From NCBI GenBank assembly GCA_023434365.1, contig JAEYSV010000002.1, forward strand, positions 62,001 through 126,000: a stretch of 64,000 nt of DNA, in the 5' to 3' direction. This document shows, one piece after another, positions 14,876 to 23,791 of this stretch (positions are counted from its first letter, which is position 1; each line of letters begins with the position of its first letter). The position numbers were made by a program, and so were the translations under genes. The stretch is from Bacillota bacterium. Its GTDB lineage: Bacteria > Bacillota > Clostridia > Lachnospirales > Lachnospiraceae. The notes under the pieces are model-generated. The model saw only the letters and a list, made by a program, of their open reading frames with translations, did no database searches and was not told the DNA's origin.

Positions 14876-17533
14876 TTATGACAACAGGTCAAGTGCAGCT
14901 TTTTTAACAGCATCCTCGATTCTGTCATAAGTAGTCACAGCTAGAATTCCCCGTTCTTTTAATTTCCCTTTTGGTACTTCTCCAACTCTGAGAGCTATCA
15001 CACCCTGACAATCCATAATGGTATGTATGATTTTTGCAATTTTATCCTCTTTTTCTCCACAGTATTCAGAGCCTTCGCAATATTTATCAATTCCCCGCCG
15101 CTCCAAAAAGATAGAATGACCCTCTTTATACTCATAAATATAGAATTCATTCACTGCTCCAAAATGCTGATCTACCAACATTCCTCCTTTTGTTGCAACT
15201 GCAAACCGCAAGGTTACAGTCTCTTTTTTCTCTATATCAGGTTTTGTCTCTTCCTGCCTACTATGACATCCACCAGCAAACTTAATAGACTGGTCTTCCT
15301 CTAACGTTCCTATTGCATCCGCACGACATTGTTTGCAATGGAACATTTGCTTCATTGTCTCTCCACACTTCACACGTAGTTTCGTCAGTTCTTTGTTGCT
15401 TACTACGTCTAGCCCTTCAAACGCACTTCCCTGAACTGGAATGAGTGGCATAATATTGGTTATATAACATCCTAATTCTTTGACCTTTTTTACTACCTCT
15501 TCAATATGCAAATCATTAATTCCTTTTAACGTAACAATATTAACCTTACAGACAATTCCCTTTGATGCCAGTATTTGAAGCCCACTTAATTGATTTGATA
15601 GTAATATTGCTGCTGCACTTTCCCCCTCATATTTCGTTCCCATATAATAAATATGTTTATAGATTCTGCTTCCGATTTTCGGATCAACCGCATTAATGGT
15701 AACGGTAACATGAGTAACTCCAAGACGAATTAATTCTTCTGCATACATAGGCAGTAAAAGACCATTCGTTGATAAACAAAATGTAATATTGGGATCATAT
15801 TCACGAATCAGTTCTAATGTCTGTTTGACATCTTCAAAATTAGCCAACGCATCACCAGGTCCCGCGATTCCCACAACCGTCAGATTAGGGAATTTTTCTT
15901 TCACCTGCTTAAAACGTAAAAATGATTCTTCTGGTGTTAATATCTGAGTCGTGACCCCTGGTCTGCTTTCATTAGGACAATCAAATTTTCTTACACAATA
16001 ATTGCACTGAATGTTACATTTAGGTGCCACTGGAAGATGAATTCTGGCATTATGATTCGCTCCACAGTTAAAGCAGGGATGTTGTTTCGTTTTTTCTTCA
16101 ATGCTTCCTTTTTGAATCTCTATACCACTTTCATTTTTTTCAGCCTGTAACGGATTTTTATAGTAAGTAGTGAATAATGAACTCCGGAAACTGGTTTCCT
16201 TTTTGGATAACAGACTATTGGTTATTTCATCTAGTAACGTAAGTGAACCATCATAACCTAGCATTTTAAGGCGCTGTCCTCCAATCCGGTCATGAATTGG
16301 AAACCCTCTCCTTACTAGTGGTATTTGAAGTTTTTCTTCCATTCGACGACCATCCGAATTGCCAATCATAAGATTAGCATAGTATTCTTTTGTCATTTCT
16401 TCAATCAGAGCAAAATCAGCATTATCTACAATCTTGTAATCCTTAACAAAGTATGTTTTTGCTAATGTTTGAACCGCAGGCATTACAAAAGATTTTAGCA
16501 CTTTGCATATACTTCCCGTGGCTACAACGACTGGCATGATTCCGTTTTCTTCGCATAAACGTACTGCATTTACTACAAAATCAGGCTCACCATAAATTGC
16601 TGCTCTGCCTTCACTGTTATATTTATGAGAATCTATCATAGCATCCAAATATCGACTTCGTTCCTTTCCGACAGATAATGGGCGTTTTCTTGATGAGATT
16701 TCTTCCAGATACGAGTACAGTGCATCCGTGTCACGAAGCCCAACTGGAAGATTAAGTCTTCGATATGGTACACCATACGTTTCAAGCAAATACTTACCCG
16801 GAGAGGCTTCTCTTTCTATGTTAGTTAGTTCAATCGTTAATTTGGCACCTGCCATTTTTTTAATGTCATGAATACTCGTTCCACCACAGGGTAACCGATG
16901 ATATTCTTTTTCAAATCCCTCATCCAGATTTTCTGACAAATCCGGCAAAAGAGTAATGGAAAGACCAAAAGAAGCAAACATTTCCTTTAGATATCTCGTG
17001 TCTGCCGGACTTATTAAAGATGTAATGACATTGATTGTTTCATTACTTTCAACCTCCATAGGAACGTGACTGACAATATCATAAATTGCTTGCATAAATC
17101 CTTCTGCATGGCCTCCACTATAGCCTGCGCAGTGTACTGGAATGATTGTTATCGATTCATATTCCCTATTCTCCTGATAAAAATTCTCAATAATCCGTTC
17201 AATATCTTCCCCTATCGTTTCAGCAAGACAACTCGTTGCAACACCAATTACTTCTGGATGATAAAGTTCTATGAGATTACTTAGTCCCTTTTTCAGATTC
17301 TCTTCCCCTCCATATACTGTTCCCTCTTCTGTGAGCGAAGAAGAGGCAATATCAACCGGTTCATTATAATGAGTGGCCATATGTCTTCTAATATAAGTCG
17401 AACACCCTTGGGAACCATGTATGATGGTGATGCAATTCTTAACTCCGTAGAATGCGGTAGCCGCCCCCATCGGCATGCACATATTACAAGGATTGGTATT
17501 TATATTTACTAAGGATTTTATTGCTGTCTTCAT
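14876..17533 (-). CDS. nifN-B: NifN-NifB fusion with NifX-like C-terminus, FeMo-cofactor biosynthesis
   Basis: An 885-residue fusion. Residues about 1-440 are NifN (CNMCMPMGAA, HGSQGCSTYIRRH, ATSCLAETIGEDI), one half of the NifE-NifN scaffold on which the cofactor matures. After a linker, residues about 475-760 are NifB, a radical-SAM protein with CNIQCNYC near 505-512, preceded by CFNCGANHNARIHLP and followed by more cysteines. NifB builds the carbide-centred iron-sulfur precursor. Residues about 775-885 are a NifX/NafY-like domain (GGMLVDQHFGAVNEFYIYE) that usually binds cofactor. The nifN-B fusion is known in C. pasteurianum. It starts four bases after nifE with an AAAGGAG site. The fusion would place precursor synthesis, carrier and scaffold in one polypeptide. 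Confidence 0.94.
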   Translation of the reverse strand: MKTAIKSLVNINTNPCNMCMPMGAATAFYGVKNCITIIHGSQGCSTYIRRHMATHYNEPVDIASSSLTEEGTVYGGEENLKKGLSNLIELYHPEVIGVATSCLAETIGEDIERIIENFYQENREYESITIIPVHCAGYSGGHAEGFMQAIYDIVSHVPMEVESNETINVITSLISPADTRYLKEMFASFGLSITLLPDLSENLDEGFEKEYHRLPCGGTSIHDIKKMAGAKLTIELTNIEREASPGKYLLETYGVPYRRLNLPVGLRDTDALYSYLEEISSRKRPLSVGKERSRYLDAMIDSHKYNSEGRAAIYGEPDFVVNAVRLCEENGIMPVVVATGSICKVLKSFVMPAVQTLAKTYFVKDYKIVDNADFALIEEMTKEYYANLMIGNSDGRRMEEKLQIPLVRRGFPIHDRIGGQRLKMLGYDGSLTLLDEITNSLLSKKETSFRSSLFTTYYKNPLQAEKNESGIEIQKGSIEEKTKQHPCFNCGANHNARIHLPVAPKCNIQCNYCVRKFDCPNESRPGVTTQILTPEESFLRFKQVKEKFPNLTVVGIAGPGDALANFEDVKQTLELIREYDPNITFCLSTNGLLLPMYAEELIRLGVTHVTVTINAVDPKIGSRIYKHIYYMGTKYEGESAAAILLSNQLSGLQILASKGIVCKVNIVTLKGINDLHIEEVVKKVKELGCYITNIMPLIPVQGSAFEGLDVVSNKELTKLRVKCGETMKQMFHCKQCRADAIGTLEEDQSIKFAGGCHSRQEETKPDIEKKETVTLRFAVATKGGMLVDQHFGAVNEFYIYEYKEGHSIFLERRGIDKYCEGSEYCGEKEDKIAKIIHTIMDCQGVIALRVGEVPKGKLKERGILAVTTYDRIEDAVKKAALDLLS

Positions 17534-17537
17534 ACAA

Positions 17538-18881
17538 TCACTCCTTTCCTTTTACATACTCCCATACTGGACTATTCATACTGCTGTTGATTTCTTTCGT
17601 AAAATTTATAACACCTTCATAACCTGCAAGAGGGTGCTTTCTTTCATGATTATGATCACAAAACGCAATTCCTAGTTTGAAGGCAAGTGGCCTCTCTTTT
17701 ACTCCGCCAACTAAAATATCTGCTCCCTTTTCTATCATGAATTGTTCTAGTTCCGCCGGATTGGCATCGTCAAGTATCACTGTGTCTGGCTCCACCAGGT
17801 TGGTAATAATCTCATAATCCTCTTTTTTCCCCGTCTGAGTTCCTACTACTACCGTCTGTATTCCTAACGAGTTAAATTGACGAATCAGTGAAATAGCCTT
17901 AAAACCGCCGCCAACGTATATGGCTGCTTTTTTCAAACTAAAATTACTCTTATATTCTTCGATAAAAGATGTTAACTCTTTTGATTTACGCTCGGTAAAG
18001 GTAATTGCTTTTTGTCTTGCCTGTTCATCTCCTAATGCTTCACATATTCGTATAAGAGAACTTGTTGTATCTTCAATACCGAAAAAACTGACTTTAATAT
18101 ATGGTATGTCTAGTTCCTCTTCCATTAACTTTGCCAAATAAGTACTCGAACCTGCACACTGAACTACATTCAGAACTGCACCAGGTGCTAGCTTTAAAGT
18201 TTCATAGGAAGAATCACCCGTAAACGTAGAAACAACATCTATTCCAATCTCAGATAAATAATTTTTTATTATCCACATTTCACCTGCCAGATTATAATCC
18301 CCTAAAATATTGATTCCTTTTTTCTTTTTCTCAACCTTACTTTTTCGCAATATACTCATAATGGCGTTACAAGCCATTCGATATCCAGTCGCCTTATTTC
18401 CAGAAAAACCTGGAGATTTGACTGGAACCACTTCTACTGCATAGGTATCACTTATGGACTTGCATACTGCTTCAACATCATCACCGATTACTCCAACAAT
18501 ACAGGTAGCATAGACAAATATCAGCTTTGGTTGATAAGTTTTTACTACCTCCTCTAAGGCACTTTTTAGCTTTTTCTCTCCACCAAAGATTACGTCCATT
18601 TCCCGCAAATCTGTAGAAAAACTATTACGATATATCTCTTCTCCACTCGACAGACTCCCTCTGATGTCCCAAGTATAACTGGCACATCCAATTGGTCCAT
18701 GAACAATATGAAAGGCATCTGTAATAGGGTTTAATACGACTCTGGCTCCACAATACACACAGGCACGCTGACTTATTGCACCCGAAATACTGTTTTTTTC
18801 ACAGGAAATCCCTCCACTACAGCAATCTTGTTCGGATTTGTACCTAATAAACTCTTGCCGTTCATCTAAAACACGAATCAT
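17538..18881 (-). CDS. nifE: Nitrogenase cofactor scaffold protein NifE
   Basis: A 447-residue NifD-like protein that pairs with NifN to form the FeMo-cofactor maturation scaffold. Conserved cysteines for its iron-sulfur cluster are seen in SQRACVYCGARVVLNP, HGPIGCASYTWDIRG and YATCIVGVIGDD. The C-terminus has HPLAGYEGVINF, comparable to the cofactor-binding region of NifD. The ATG at 18881 is preferred, with GGAAG six to seven bases upstream; an upstream ATG at 18899 is part of that site. A strong hairpin separates it from nifK, so its expression may be lower than that of nifHDK. Confidence 0.93.
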   Translation of the reverse strand: MIRVLDERQEFIRYKSEQDCCSGGISCEKNSISGAISQRACVYCGARVVLNPITDAFHIVHGPIGCASYTWDIRGSLSSGEEIYRNSFSTDLREMDVIFGGEKKLKSALEEVVKTYQPKLIFVYATCIVGVIGDDVEAVCKSISDTYAVEVVPVKSPGFSGNKATGYRMACNAIMSILRKSKVEKKKKGINILGDYNLAGEMWIIKNYLSEIGIDVVSTFTGDSSYETLKLAPGAVLNVVQCAGSSTYLAKLMEEELDIPYIKVSFFGIEDTTSSLIRICEALGDEQARQKAITFTERKSKELTSFIEEYKSNFSLKKAAIYVGGGFKAISLIRQFNSLGIQTVVVGTQTGKKEDYEIITNLVEPDTVILDDANPAELEQFMIEKGADILVGGVKERPLAFKLGIAFCDHNHERKHPLAGYEGVINFTKEINSSMNSPVWEYVKGKE

Positions 18882-18925
18882 AATAACACTTCCTTTCATA
18901 TTGAATCCTTATAGCAATTATATAT

Positions 18926-18965
18926 AACGAGGGTAATATGACCTCTTTGCCATATTACCCTCGTT
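18926..18965 (-). terminator. 15-bp hairpin between nifK and nifE (attenuator or processing site)
   Basis: A perfect inverted repeat with arms AACGAGGGTAATATG and CATATTACCCTCGTT and a 10-base loop, 8 bases after the nifK stop. On the minus strand it is followed by ATATATAATTG rather than a strong T run. It is therefore more likely a partial terminator or a 3' stabiliser of the nifHDK mRNA. Confidence 0.65.
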
Positions 18966-18973
18966 TATACCAA

Positions 18974-20338
18974 TTACATTACAACCTCTACGTCTTTTTC
19001 ATCACAATGACTATCCTGATAATCCATTAGCGCGTTAGCAATCATTTCCGCCATGCGCATACCACCACGATAACCAACCAAAGGCATATAGGAATGTATG
19101 TATCGGTCAATAATAGGGAATCCCATGCGAACTAGTGGGATATCCTCTGCTCTGGCAATAAGTTTGCCATGAGTCGTACCAATTAACAAGTCAACCGGAT
19201 CATTCTTAATCCATTGATGCAATAAAAACAAATCACTGTCCGCTTTTGCTATGCACCCATCCACACCATACTTTTCTAATAACTCTGTCGCACGTTTTTC
19301 AAATATTGTACTTGATGTGCCTGTTAACATATATTTTGGAATCATCCCTAATTCCAGACAGAATGCTCCAATGCCAAGCACAGTGTCAGGATCACCAAAA
19401 ATAGCAACCTTTTTGTTATAGGTATAGGGATGAATATCAATCATCATATCTACTAACTGACCACGTTCTTCTTCCAACTCATATGGGACCTCTTCCTTAC
19501 TAAATAATTGTAATTCCAATATGAATTTATCAGTTGCTTCTACTCCCATTGGAAGAGGTAATGTGGCATAATCAACGCCGCATTTTTTTTTCAGAACCTC
19601 CGCACTTGGTTCTGATGCTATTTCTCCTAAGGCAATCGTTTTTTTACACCCACCTAATGCTTTAATCTCCTCAATTTTTGTCCCGCCTTTTGGATACATA
19701 TCGTATTTACCAGTCATGGGCCCATCTAGAACACCGCTTGTATCTGGAAGCATGGTAAATGGTACTTTCATTAAGTTCATTAATTTCTTGTATTCCCGCA
19801 TATCCCCCGGATTAACAAACCCTGGCATAATGCAAGCTTTCCCATTTTTCTCAGTTGTAGTACTACTAAGATATTTGATAAATCCAGACACCATATTAGT
19901 AAAACCAGTGATATGGGATCCTTTATAACTTGGCGTATTACAATGTACTACATATTTACCATCAGGTATAGACATATCTGTTATTAAGGAATTCAAATCA
20001 TCACCTATCGTTTCTGAAAGACAGGTAGTGTGTACAGCAATGATATCCGGTTTATATAGGTCAAAAATATTTTTACAAGCAGTTTTTAAGTTACTACCAC
20101 CGCCAAAGACGGAAGCACCTTCTGTAAAAGAACTAGAGGAGGCCATCACTGGATCCTTAAAGTGTCTAGTTAAAAACATTCTATGGAAAGCACAGCATCC
20201 TTGTGAACCATGACTATGTGGTAAACAAGCATGAACACCAAGCCCCGCATACATTGCACCAACTGGCTGACAGGTCTTCGCCGGATTAATTTTTAGTGCA
20301 GATCGTTGTGATATTTCTTTTGGAGTATAATTTAACAT
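18974..20338 (-). CDS. nifK: Nitrogenase molybdenum-iron protein beta chain
   Basis: A 454-residue beta subunit that with NifD forms the MoFe protein. P-cluster cysteines are visible as Cys23 (KTCQPVGA), Cys48 (GSQGCCAFHRMF) and Cys106 (HTTCLSETIGDD). It lacks the about 50-residue N-terminal extension of Azotobacter NifK, as in C. pasteurianum. The start ATG overlaps the nifD stop by one base (TAATG), ensuring balanced synthesis of the two subunits. It belongs to the nifH-I1-I2-D-K unit and is followed by a hairpin before nifE. Confidence 0.96.
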   Translation of the reverse strand: MLNYTPKEISQRSALKINPAKTCQPVGAMYAGLGVHACLPHSHGSQGCCAFHRMFLTRHFKDPVMASSSSFTEGASVFGGGSNLKTACKNIFDLYKPDIIAVHTTCLSETIGDDLNSLITDMSIPDGKYVVHCNTPSYKGSHITGFTNMVSGFIKYLSSTTTEKNGKACIMPGFVNPGDMREYKKLMNLMKVPFTMLPDTSGVLDGPMTGKYDMYPKGGTKIEEIKALGGCKKTIALGEIASEPSAEVLKKKCGVDYATLPLPMGVEATDKFILELQLFSKEEVPYELEEERGQLVDMMIDIHPYTYNKKVAIFGDPDTVLGIGAFCLELGMIPKYMLTGTSSTIFEKRATELLEKYGVDGCIAKADSDLFLLHQWIKNDPVDLLIGTTHGKLIARAEDIPLVRMGFPIIDRYIHSYMPLVGYRGGMRMAEMIANALMDYQDSHCDEKDVEVVM

Positions 20339-21948
20339 TACTTTTCACCTCCTAATGTTGCTTCAATGCTTGGTGTATACAACCAAGGAGCTTTGACTAA
20401 ACTCCAAGCCGGAGTATATAACCCCATAACCAGGTCACGGCCAAAGTTCAATGCGCCTTTAAAACCTGCATAGGGACCACTATAATCATAGGAATGAAGC
20501 TGTCTTGATAAGATACCATTTTTTTGGGACACAAATTTGTCTTTAATGCCTGAGAAAAAGATATCTGGCTTGAGGATTCGCAAAAATTCTTCTGTTTCAT
20601 AATGATTCAAATCATCAGCTATGACCGCACCATCCTCCATACCTTTCATCATACCTTCATAATAGTTTATCTTAACGCCCTTTTCTTCTAATGCTGCTTT
20701 TTGTTCCTCAGTTAAATAGACCTTATAGAATTTTTGATCTGGCTCCACTACTATAGTCTCAATATTCTTGCTATCTGCATCTGGTTTGATATCTGGTATC
20801 ACTTCACGTCCTTCATAATCATCACGATGCGCAAATTCATACCCAGCAAGTATAGTACGAATACCAAAATCTTTTAACAATACTTGATAGTGATGAGATC
20901 TGGAACCACCGACATATAATGCTGCGGTTTTACCTTTTAACCTGGAATAAAGATGTGCCATCTCTTCTATCGTTGCCGCAACCTCATCTGCTATCACTTC
21001 TTCAATTCTTTTCTTCAAGTCTTCATCACCAAAGTATTCACCAATCATCCGTAGAGACTCTTTACATGATTCTATCCCAATAAAGTTTACTTTTATCCAG
21101 TCAATTCCATATTTTTCTTTCATCATATCAGCAACATAATTAATGGAACGATGACATTGCACCAGATTTAAGTTTGCATAGTGTGAGTTTTTAATATCTC
21201 TAAAACTGGATCCGCCAGTAAATATGGAAATCACTTCAACTCCACAACGTTTTAGCAATTTCTCGACTTCCCAACCATCGCCACCTATATTATATTCTCC
21301 CAAAATATTTACACTGTATTTTGTCTTAGGTTCACGATCACCAGTACCAATTACATAACGGATTAACTGGTTATTAGCAATATGGTGGCCTGCTGACTGA
21401 CTGACACCTTTATATCCTTCACAGCTAAACGCAATGCATTTTGTATGTAACTCATTTTCTGCCCATTTGGCAACCGCATGGATATCATCACCAATTAAAC
21501 CAACAGGGCAAGTAGAGCAAATCATAATAACGGATGGATGGAAAATGGCTACTACCTCTTCAATTGCTTTCTTTAATTTCTTTTCCCCACCGAAAACAAT
21601 ATCTGCCTCTTGCATATCTGTGGAAAAACAGTATTCTAAGTAATTATCTGCTTTTTCTCCATCCTTAATATCTTCCACGTTTTTGTGACGTCTTGTTCCC
21701 CAGGAATAATATGCACAACCGATAGGCCCATGAACAATGATAGCCGCATCTTTTATCGGTCCTAGTACTACACCTTTACATCCTGCAAAACAACATCCTC
21801 TTTGTGTAATAATACCAGGAACTGTTCTGGTATTAGCAGTTACAACGTCGGGTTCTTTCTCTCCGATCGTGATAACGTGTTCTTTTCTGTTTTTGTATAC
21901 TCTAGAACTGTACTTATCAAGTACTGCTTCTCTTGCATTTCGGCTCAT
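20338..21948 (-). CDS. nifD: Nitrogenase molybdenum-iron protein alpha chain
   Basis: A 536-residue catalytic subunit holding the FeMo cofactor. By alignment with Azotobacter, the cofactor ligands are Cys265 (NLVQCHRSINY) and His485 (RQLHSYDYSGP). Active-site residues are Val60, Arg86, Gln184 and His188 (GVSQSAGHH). P-cluster ligands are Cys52, Cys78 and Cys147. An insertion of about 50 residues near 385-440 is the hallmark of clostridial NifD. No anfG or vnfG follows and the insertion fits the molybdenum type, so this is not an alternative nitrogenase. An unusual extra Cys stands next to Cys52 (RGCCFAGC). The ribosome site is AAAGGGGTGG. Confidence 0.97.
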   Translation of the reverse strand: MSRNAREAVLDKYSSRVYKNRKEHVITIGEKEPDVVTANTRTVPGIITQRGCCFAGCKGVVLGPIKDAAIIVHGPIGCAYYSWGTRRHKNVEDIKDGEKADNYLEYCFSTDMQEADIVFGGEKKLKKAIEEVVAIFHPSVIMICSTCPVGLIGDDIHAVAKWAENELHTKCIAFSCEGYKGVSQSAGHHIANNQLIRYVIGTGDREPKTKYSVNILGEYNIGGDGWEVEKLLKRCGVEVISIFTGGSSFRDIKNSHYANLNLVQCHRSINYVADMMKEKYGIDWIKVNFIGIESCKESLRMIGEYFGDEDLKKRIEEVIADEVAATIEEMAHLYSRLKGKTAALYVGGSRSHHYQVLLKDFGIRTILAGYEFAHRDDYEGREVIPDIKPDADSKNIETIVVEPDQKFYKVYLTEEQKAALEEKGVKINYYEGMMKGMEDGAVIADDLNHYETEEFLRILKPDIFFSGIKDKFVSQKNGILSRQLHSYDYSGPYAGFKGALNFGRDLVMGLYTPAWSLVKAPWLYTPSIEATLGGEK

Positions 21949-21962
21949 ATAACCACCCCTTT

Positions 21963-22352
21963 CTAGTAAGCTTCTGAGTCTTGCTGCTGTTCACCGTTAC
22001 GAACACGATAGGATTCCATTACAGGTAAGACAAATATCTTACCATCTCCAGGATTACCCGTAGAGTTAGTATCAATAAGCGTGTCAACTATTTTACTAAC
22101 ATCCTCATTCTGTACAATTAATGTGAAAACTCGTTTAGGAATCAACCGATAAGATTCAGTAATATTTTCACCAAATGTCGTTACGGGTAACTGCCCACTC
22201 TCTAAGATGGCTGCTACTACGGTTGGATCCATCATTTTCTTTCCTCTTCCCATTACTTTTCTACATGTGAAAGAGGGAAATCCTGCTTCTGCTAATGCTT
22301 GTTTCGTTGCACTCACCTTATTAAGTCGGACAATAGCCATTACTTCTTTCAT
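21963..22352 (-). CDS. nifI2: Nitrogen-regulatory PII-like protein NifI2
   Basis: A 129-residue GlnB-family protein with the PII fold (MAIVRLNKVSATKQAL, then GDGKIFVLPV near the C-terminus) and the long modified T-loop typical of NifI2. With NifI1 it binds and inhibits the MoFe protein when fixed nitrogen is available, and 2-oxoglutarate relieves this, as shown for methanogen NifI proteins. Its place directly between nifH/nifI1 and nifD is the arrangement of diazotrophic Clostridia and archaea. The ribosome site AGGAGG lies seven bases upstream. It lies 11 bases downstream of nifI1 and 14 bases before nifD. Confidence 0.92.
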   Translation of the reverse strand: MKEVMAIVRLNKVSATKQALAEAGFPSFTCRKVMGRGKKMMDPTVVAAILESGQLPVTTFGENITESYRLIPKRVFTLIVQNEDVSKIVDTLIDTNSTGNPGDGKIFVLPVMESYRVRNGEQQQDSEAY

Positions 22353-22363
22353 AAGCAGTCCTC

Positions 22364-22690
22364 CTATAATCCTTGTTTTCTTGTACTAATTGTATAAGCA
22401 TCTTCTACCGGACTTACGAAAATCCTGCCATCACCAAAGTTACCATTTTCTCCAGTTCTGGCGTATCTCATAATAATCCTGATGACGTCATCTTTATCTT
22501 CCTCTTTTACTACCATTAATAACATTTCTTTTGGTATCTCATCGTAATAAACCTCACCAACTTTTACTCCTTTTTGTTTACCACGACCATATACATCCAT
22601 TTTTGTTACTGCCGGAAACCCTGCTGACAATAACTCTGATAATACAACATTTACCTTTTCTGGTCTGATAATTGATCGAACTAATACCAT
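22364..22690 (-). CDS. nifI1: Nitrogen-regulatory PII-like protein NifI1
   Basis: A 108-residue PII-family protein (RSIIRPEKVNVVLSEL, VYGRGKQKG, GDGRIFVSPVEDAYTI). The GRGKQKG and T-loop pattern fit NifI1, the partner of NifI2 in switching nitrogenase off after ammonium addition. It lies 31 bases after nifH with GGGAGGTG as ribosome site and is co-transcribed with nifH and nifI2. Confidence 0.92.
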   Translation of the reverse strand: MVLVRSIIRPEKVNVVLSELLSAGFPAVTKMDVYGRGKQKGVKVGEVYYDEIPKEMLLMVVKEEDKDDVIRIIMRYARTGENGNFGDGRIFVSPVEDAYTISTRKQGL

Positions 22691-22721
22691 ATGGCACCTC
22701 CCTTATATATTGCACTCTTCG

Positions 22722-23540
22722 TTAATCCAAAATACCGTGTTCCATTAGAATTTGCTCTAACCGTTCAATTTTCATAGGTTTTGGTATCACAAACATATCA
22801 TTACCATCAATCTTTCTTGCCAGCTCGCGGTATTCCTCTGCCTGTGGTACATTAGGACTAAAATCTATTACTGTCTTTTTATTAATTTCCGCCCTTTGTA
22901 CATCGTTATCACGAGGAACAAAATGAATCATCTGAGTACCAAGTTCCTTTGCTACTGCTTCCACAAGTTCTGACTCACCATCAACATTTCTAGAATTGCA
23001 GATCAAACCACCTAAGCGAACCCCACCAGTACTTGCATACTTTTGAATTCCCTTTGCAATATTGTTAGCAGCATATAAAGCCATCATCTCACCGGAACAT
23101 ACAATGTAAATTTCCTGAGCCTTCCCTTCACGAATTGGCATTGCAAATCCACCGCATACAACATCACCAAGCACATCATAGAATACATAATCAAGATCAT
23201 CTTCATAAGCTCCAAGTTGTTCAAGTAAGTTAATGGAGGTAATAATACCCCTGCCAGCGCAACCAACTCCTGGTTCCGGGCCCCCTGATTCTACTCCTTT
23301 GATTCCTGCAAATCCTGTTTTCATAATTAAATCAAGATCGATATCTTCCCCCTCTTCACGAAGAGTATCAAGAACGGTCCTTTGTGCCAATCCACCAAGC
23401 ACAAGTCTTGTAGAGTCTGCTTTTGGATCGCAGCCAACAATCATAATCTTCTTACCCATTTCACCTAATCCAGCTGTCAGGTTTTGTGTTGTTGTTGATT
23501 TACCAATACCACCTTTACCGTAAATAGCTACCTGTCTCAT
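22722..23540 (-). CDS. nifH: Nitrogenase iron protein
   Basis: A 272-residue ATP-dependent reductase of nitrogenase, also needed for cofactor maturation. It has the P-loop GKGGIGKST (residues 9-17), the [4Fe-4S] ligands Cys94 (GVGCAGRG) and Cys129 (DVVCGGF), and Arg97, the residue that is ADP-ribosylated in some species. No DraT/DraG genes are visible here and NifI proteins are present, so control probably runs through NifI. It is the first gene of the nif transcript, with AAGGAGG eight bases upstream. A sigma-A-type promoter and a strong leader hairpin lie ahead of it. Confidence 0.97.
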   Translation of the reverse strand: MRQVAIYGKGGIGKSTTTQNLTAGLGEMGKKIMIVGCDPKADSTRLVLGGLAQRTVLDTLREEGEDIDLDLIMKTGFAGIKGVESGGPEPGVGCAGRGIITSINLLEQLGAYEDDLDYVFYDVLGDVVCGGFAMPIREGKAQEIYIVCSGEMMALYAANNIAKGIQKYASTGGVRLGGLICNSRNVDGESELVEAVAKELGTQMIHFVPRDNDVQRAEINKKTVIDFSPNVPQAEEYRELARKIDGNDMFVIPKPMKIERLEQILMEHGILD

Positions 23541-23606
23541 AGAATAACCTCCTTTTTCTTTGAACTTTTTTTCTAACGTACCATTGTCATCTACATAGAG
23601 TAGAGC

Positions 23607-23653
23607 ACAAAGGCGTTAAACCGGGCTTTTCATGCCCTGTCTAACGCCTTTGT
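23607..23653 (-). promoter_or_regulatory. Leader hairpin of nifH
   Basis: A 12-bp perfect outer stem (ACAAAGGCGTTA / TAACGCCTTTGT) and an inner GGGC / GCCC stem. It starts about 25 bases after the predicted transcription start and lies 67 bases ahead of nifH. There is no T run after it on the minus strand, so it is not a simple terminator. It may stabilise the nif mRNA or be a protein or ligand target. Confidence 0.65.
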
Positions 23654-23685
23654 TATCGAATCGACTATTCATCTCTATAGACTAA

Positions 23686-23714
23686 ATTATAAGTTTAAAA
23701 CCATTTGGTTACAA
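23686..23714 (-). promoter_or_regulatory. Sigma-A-type promoter of the nif operon
   Basis: Minus-strand -35 TTGTAA (23709-23714), a 17-base spacer and a perfect -10 TATAAT (23686-23691). The spacer and -35 contain the palindrome AACCAAATGGTT (23699-23710), a candidate operator. No sigma-54 -24/-12 element was found. Confidence 0.65.
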
Positions 23715-23791
23715 TGCACCATTTTTTACAAATATATCATTTATATTCCGAATTTTTGTTTAATATATCCTATTGACTTACATATTTTGGT

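Noticed and set aside
20338..23540. Alternative (vanadium or iron-only) nitrogenase
   Set aside because: There is no delta-subunit gene, and NifD has the clostridial insertion and MoFe-type residues; nifE, nifN and modABC accompany it.
23607..23653. Terminator of modC
   Set aside because: No T run follows on the minus strand, and the hairpin lies downstream of the nif promoter, so it belongs to the nifH leader. A partial role as terminator is not excluded.
23541..23791. Sigma-54 promoter for nifH
   Set aside because: No GG-N10-GC type -24/-12 element was found; a sigma-A-like promoter is present instead.
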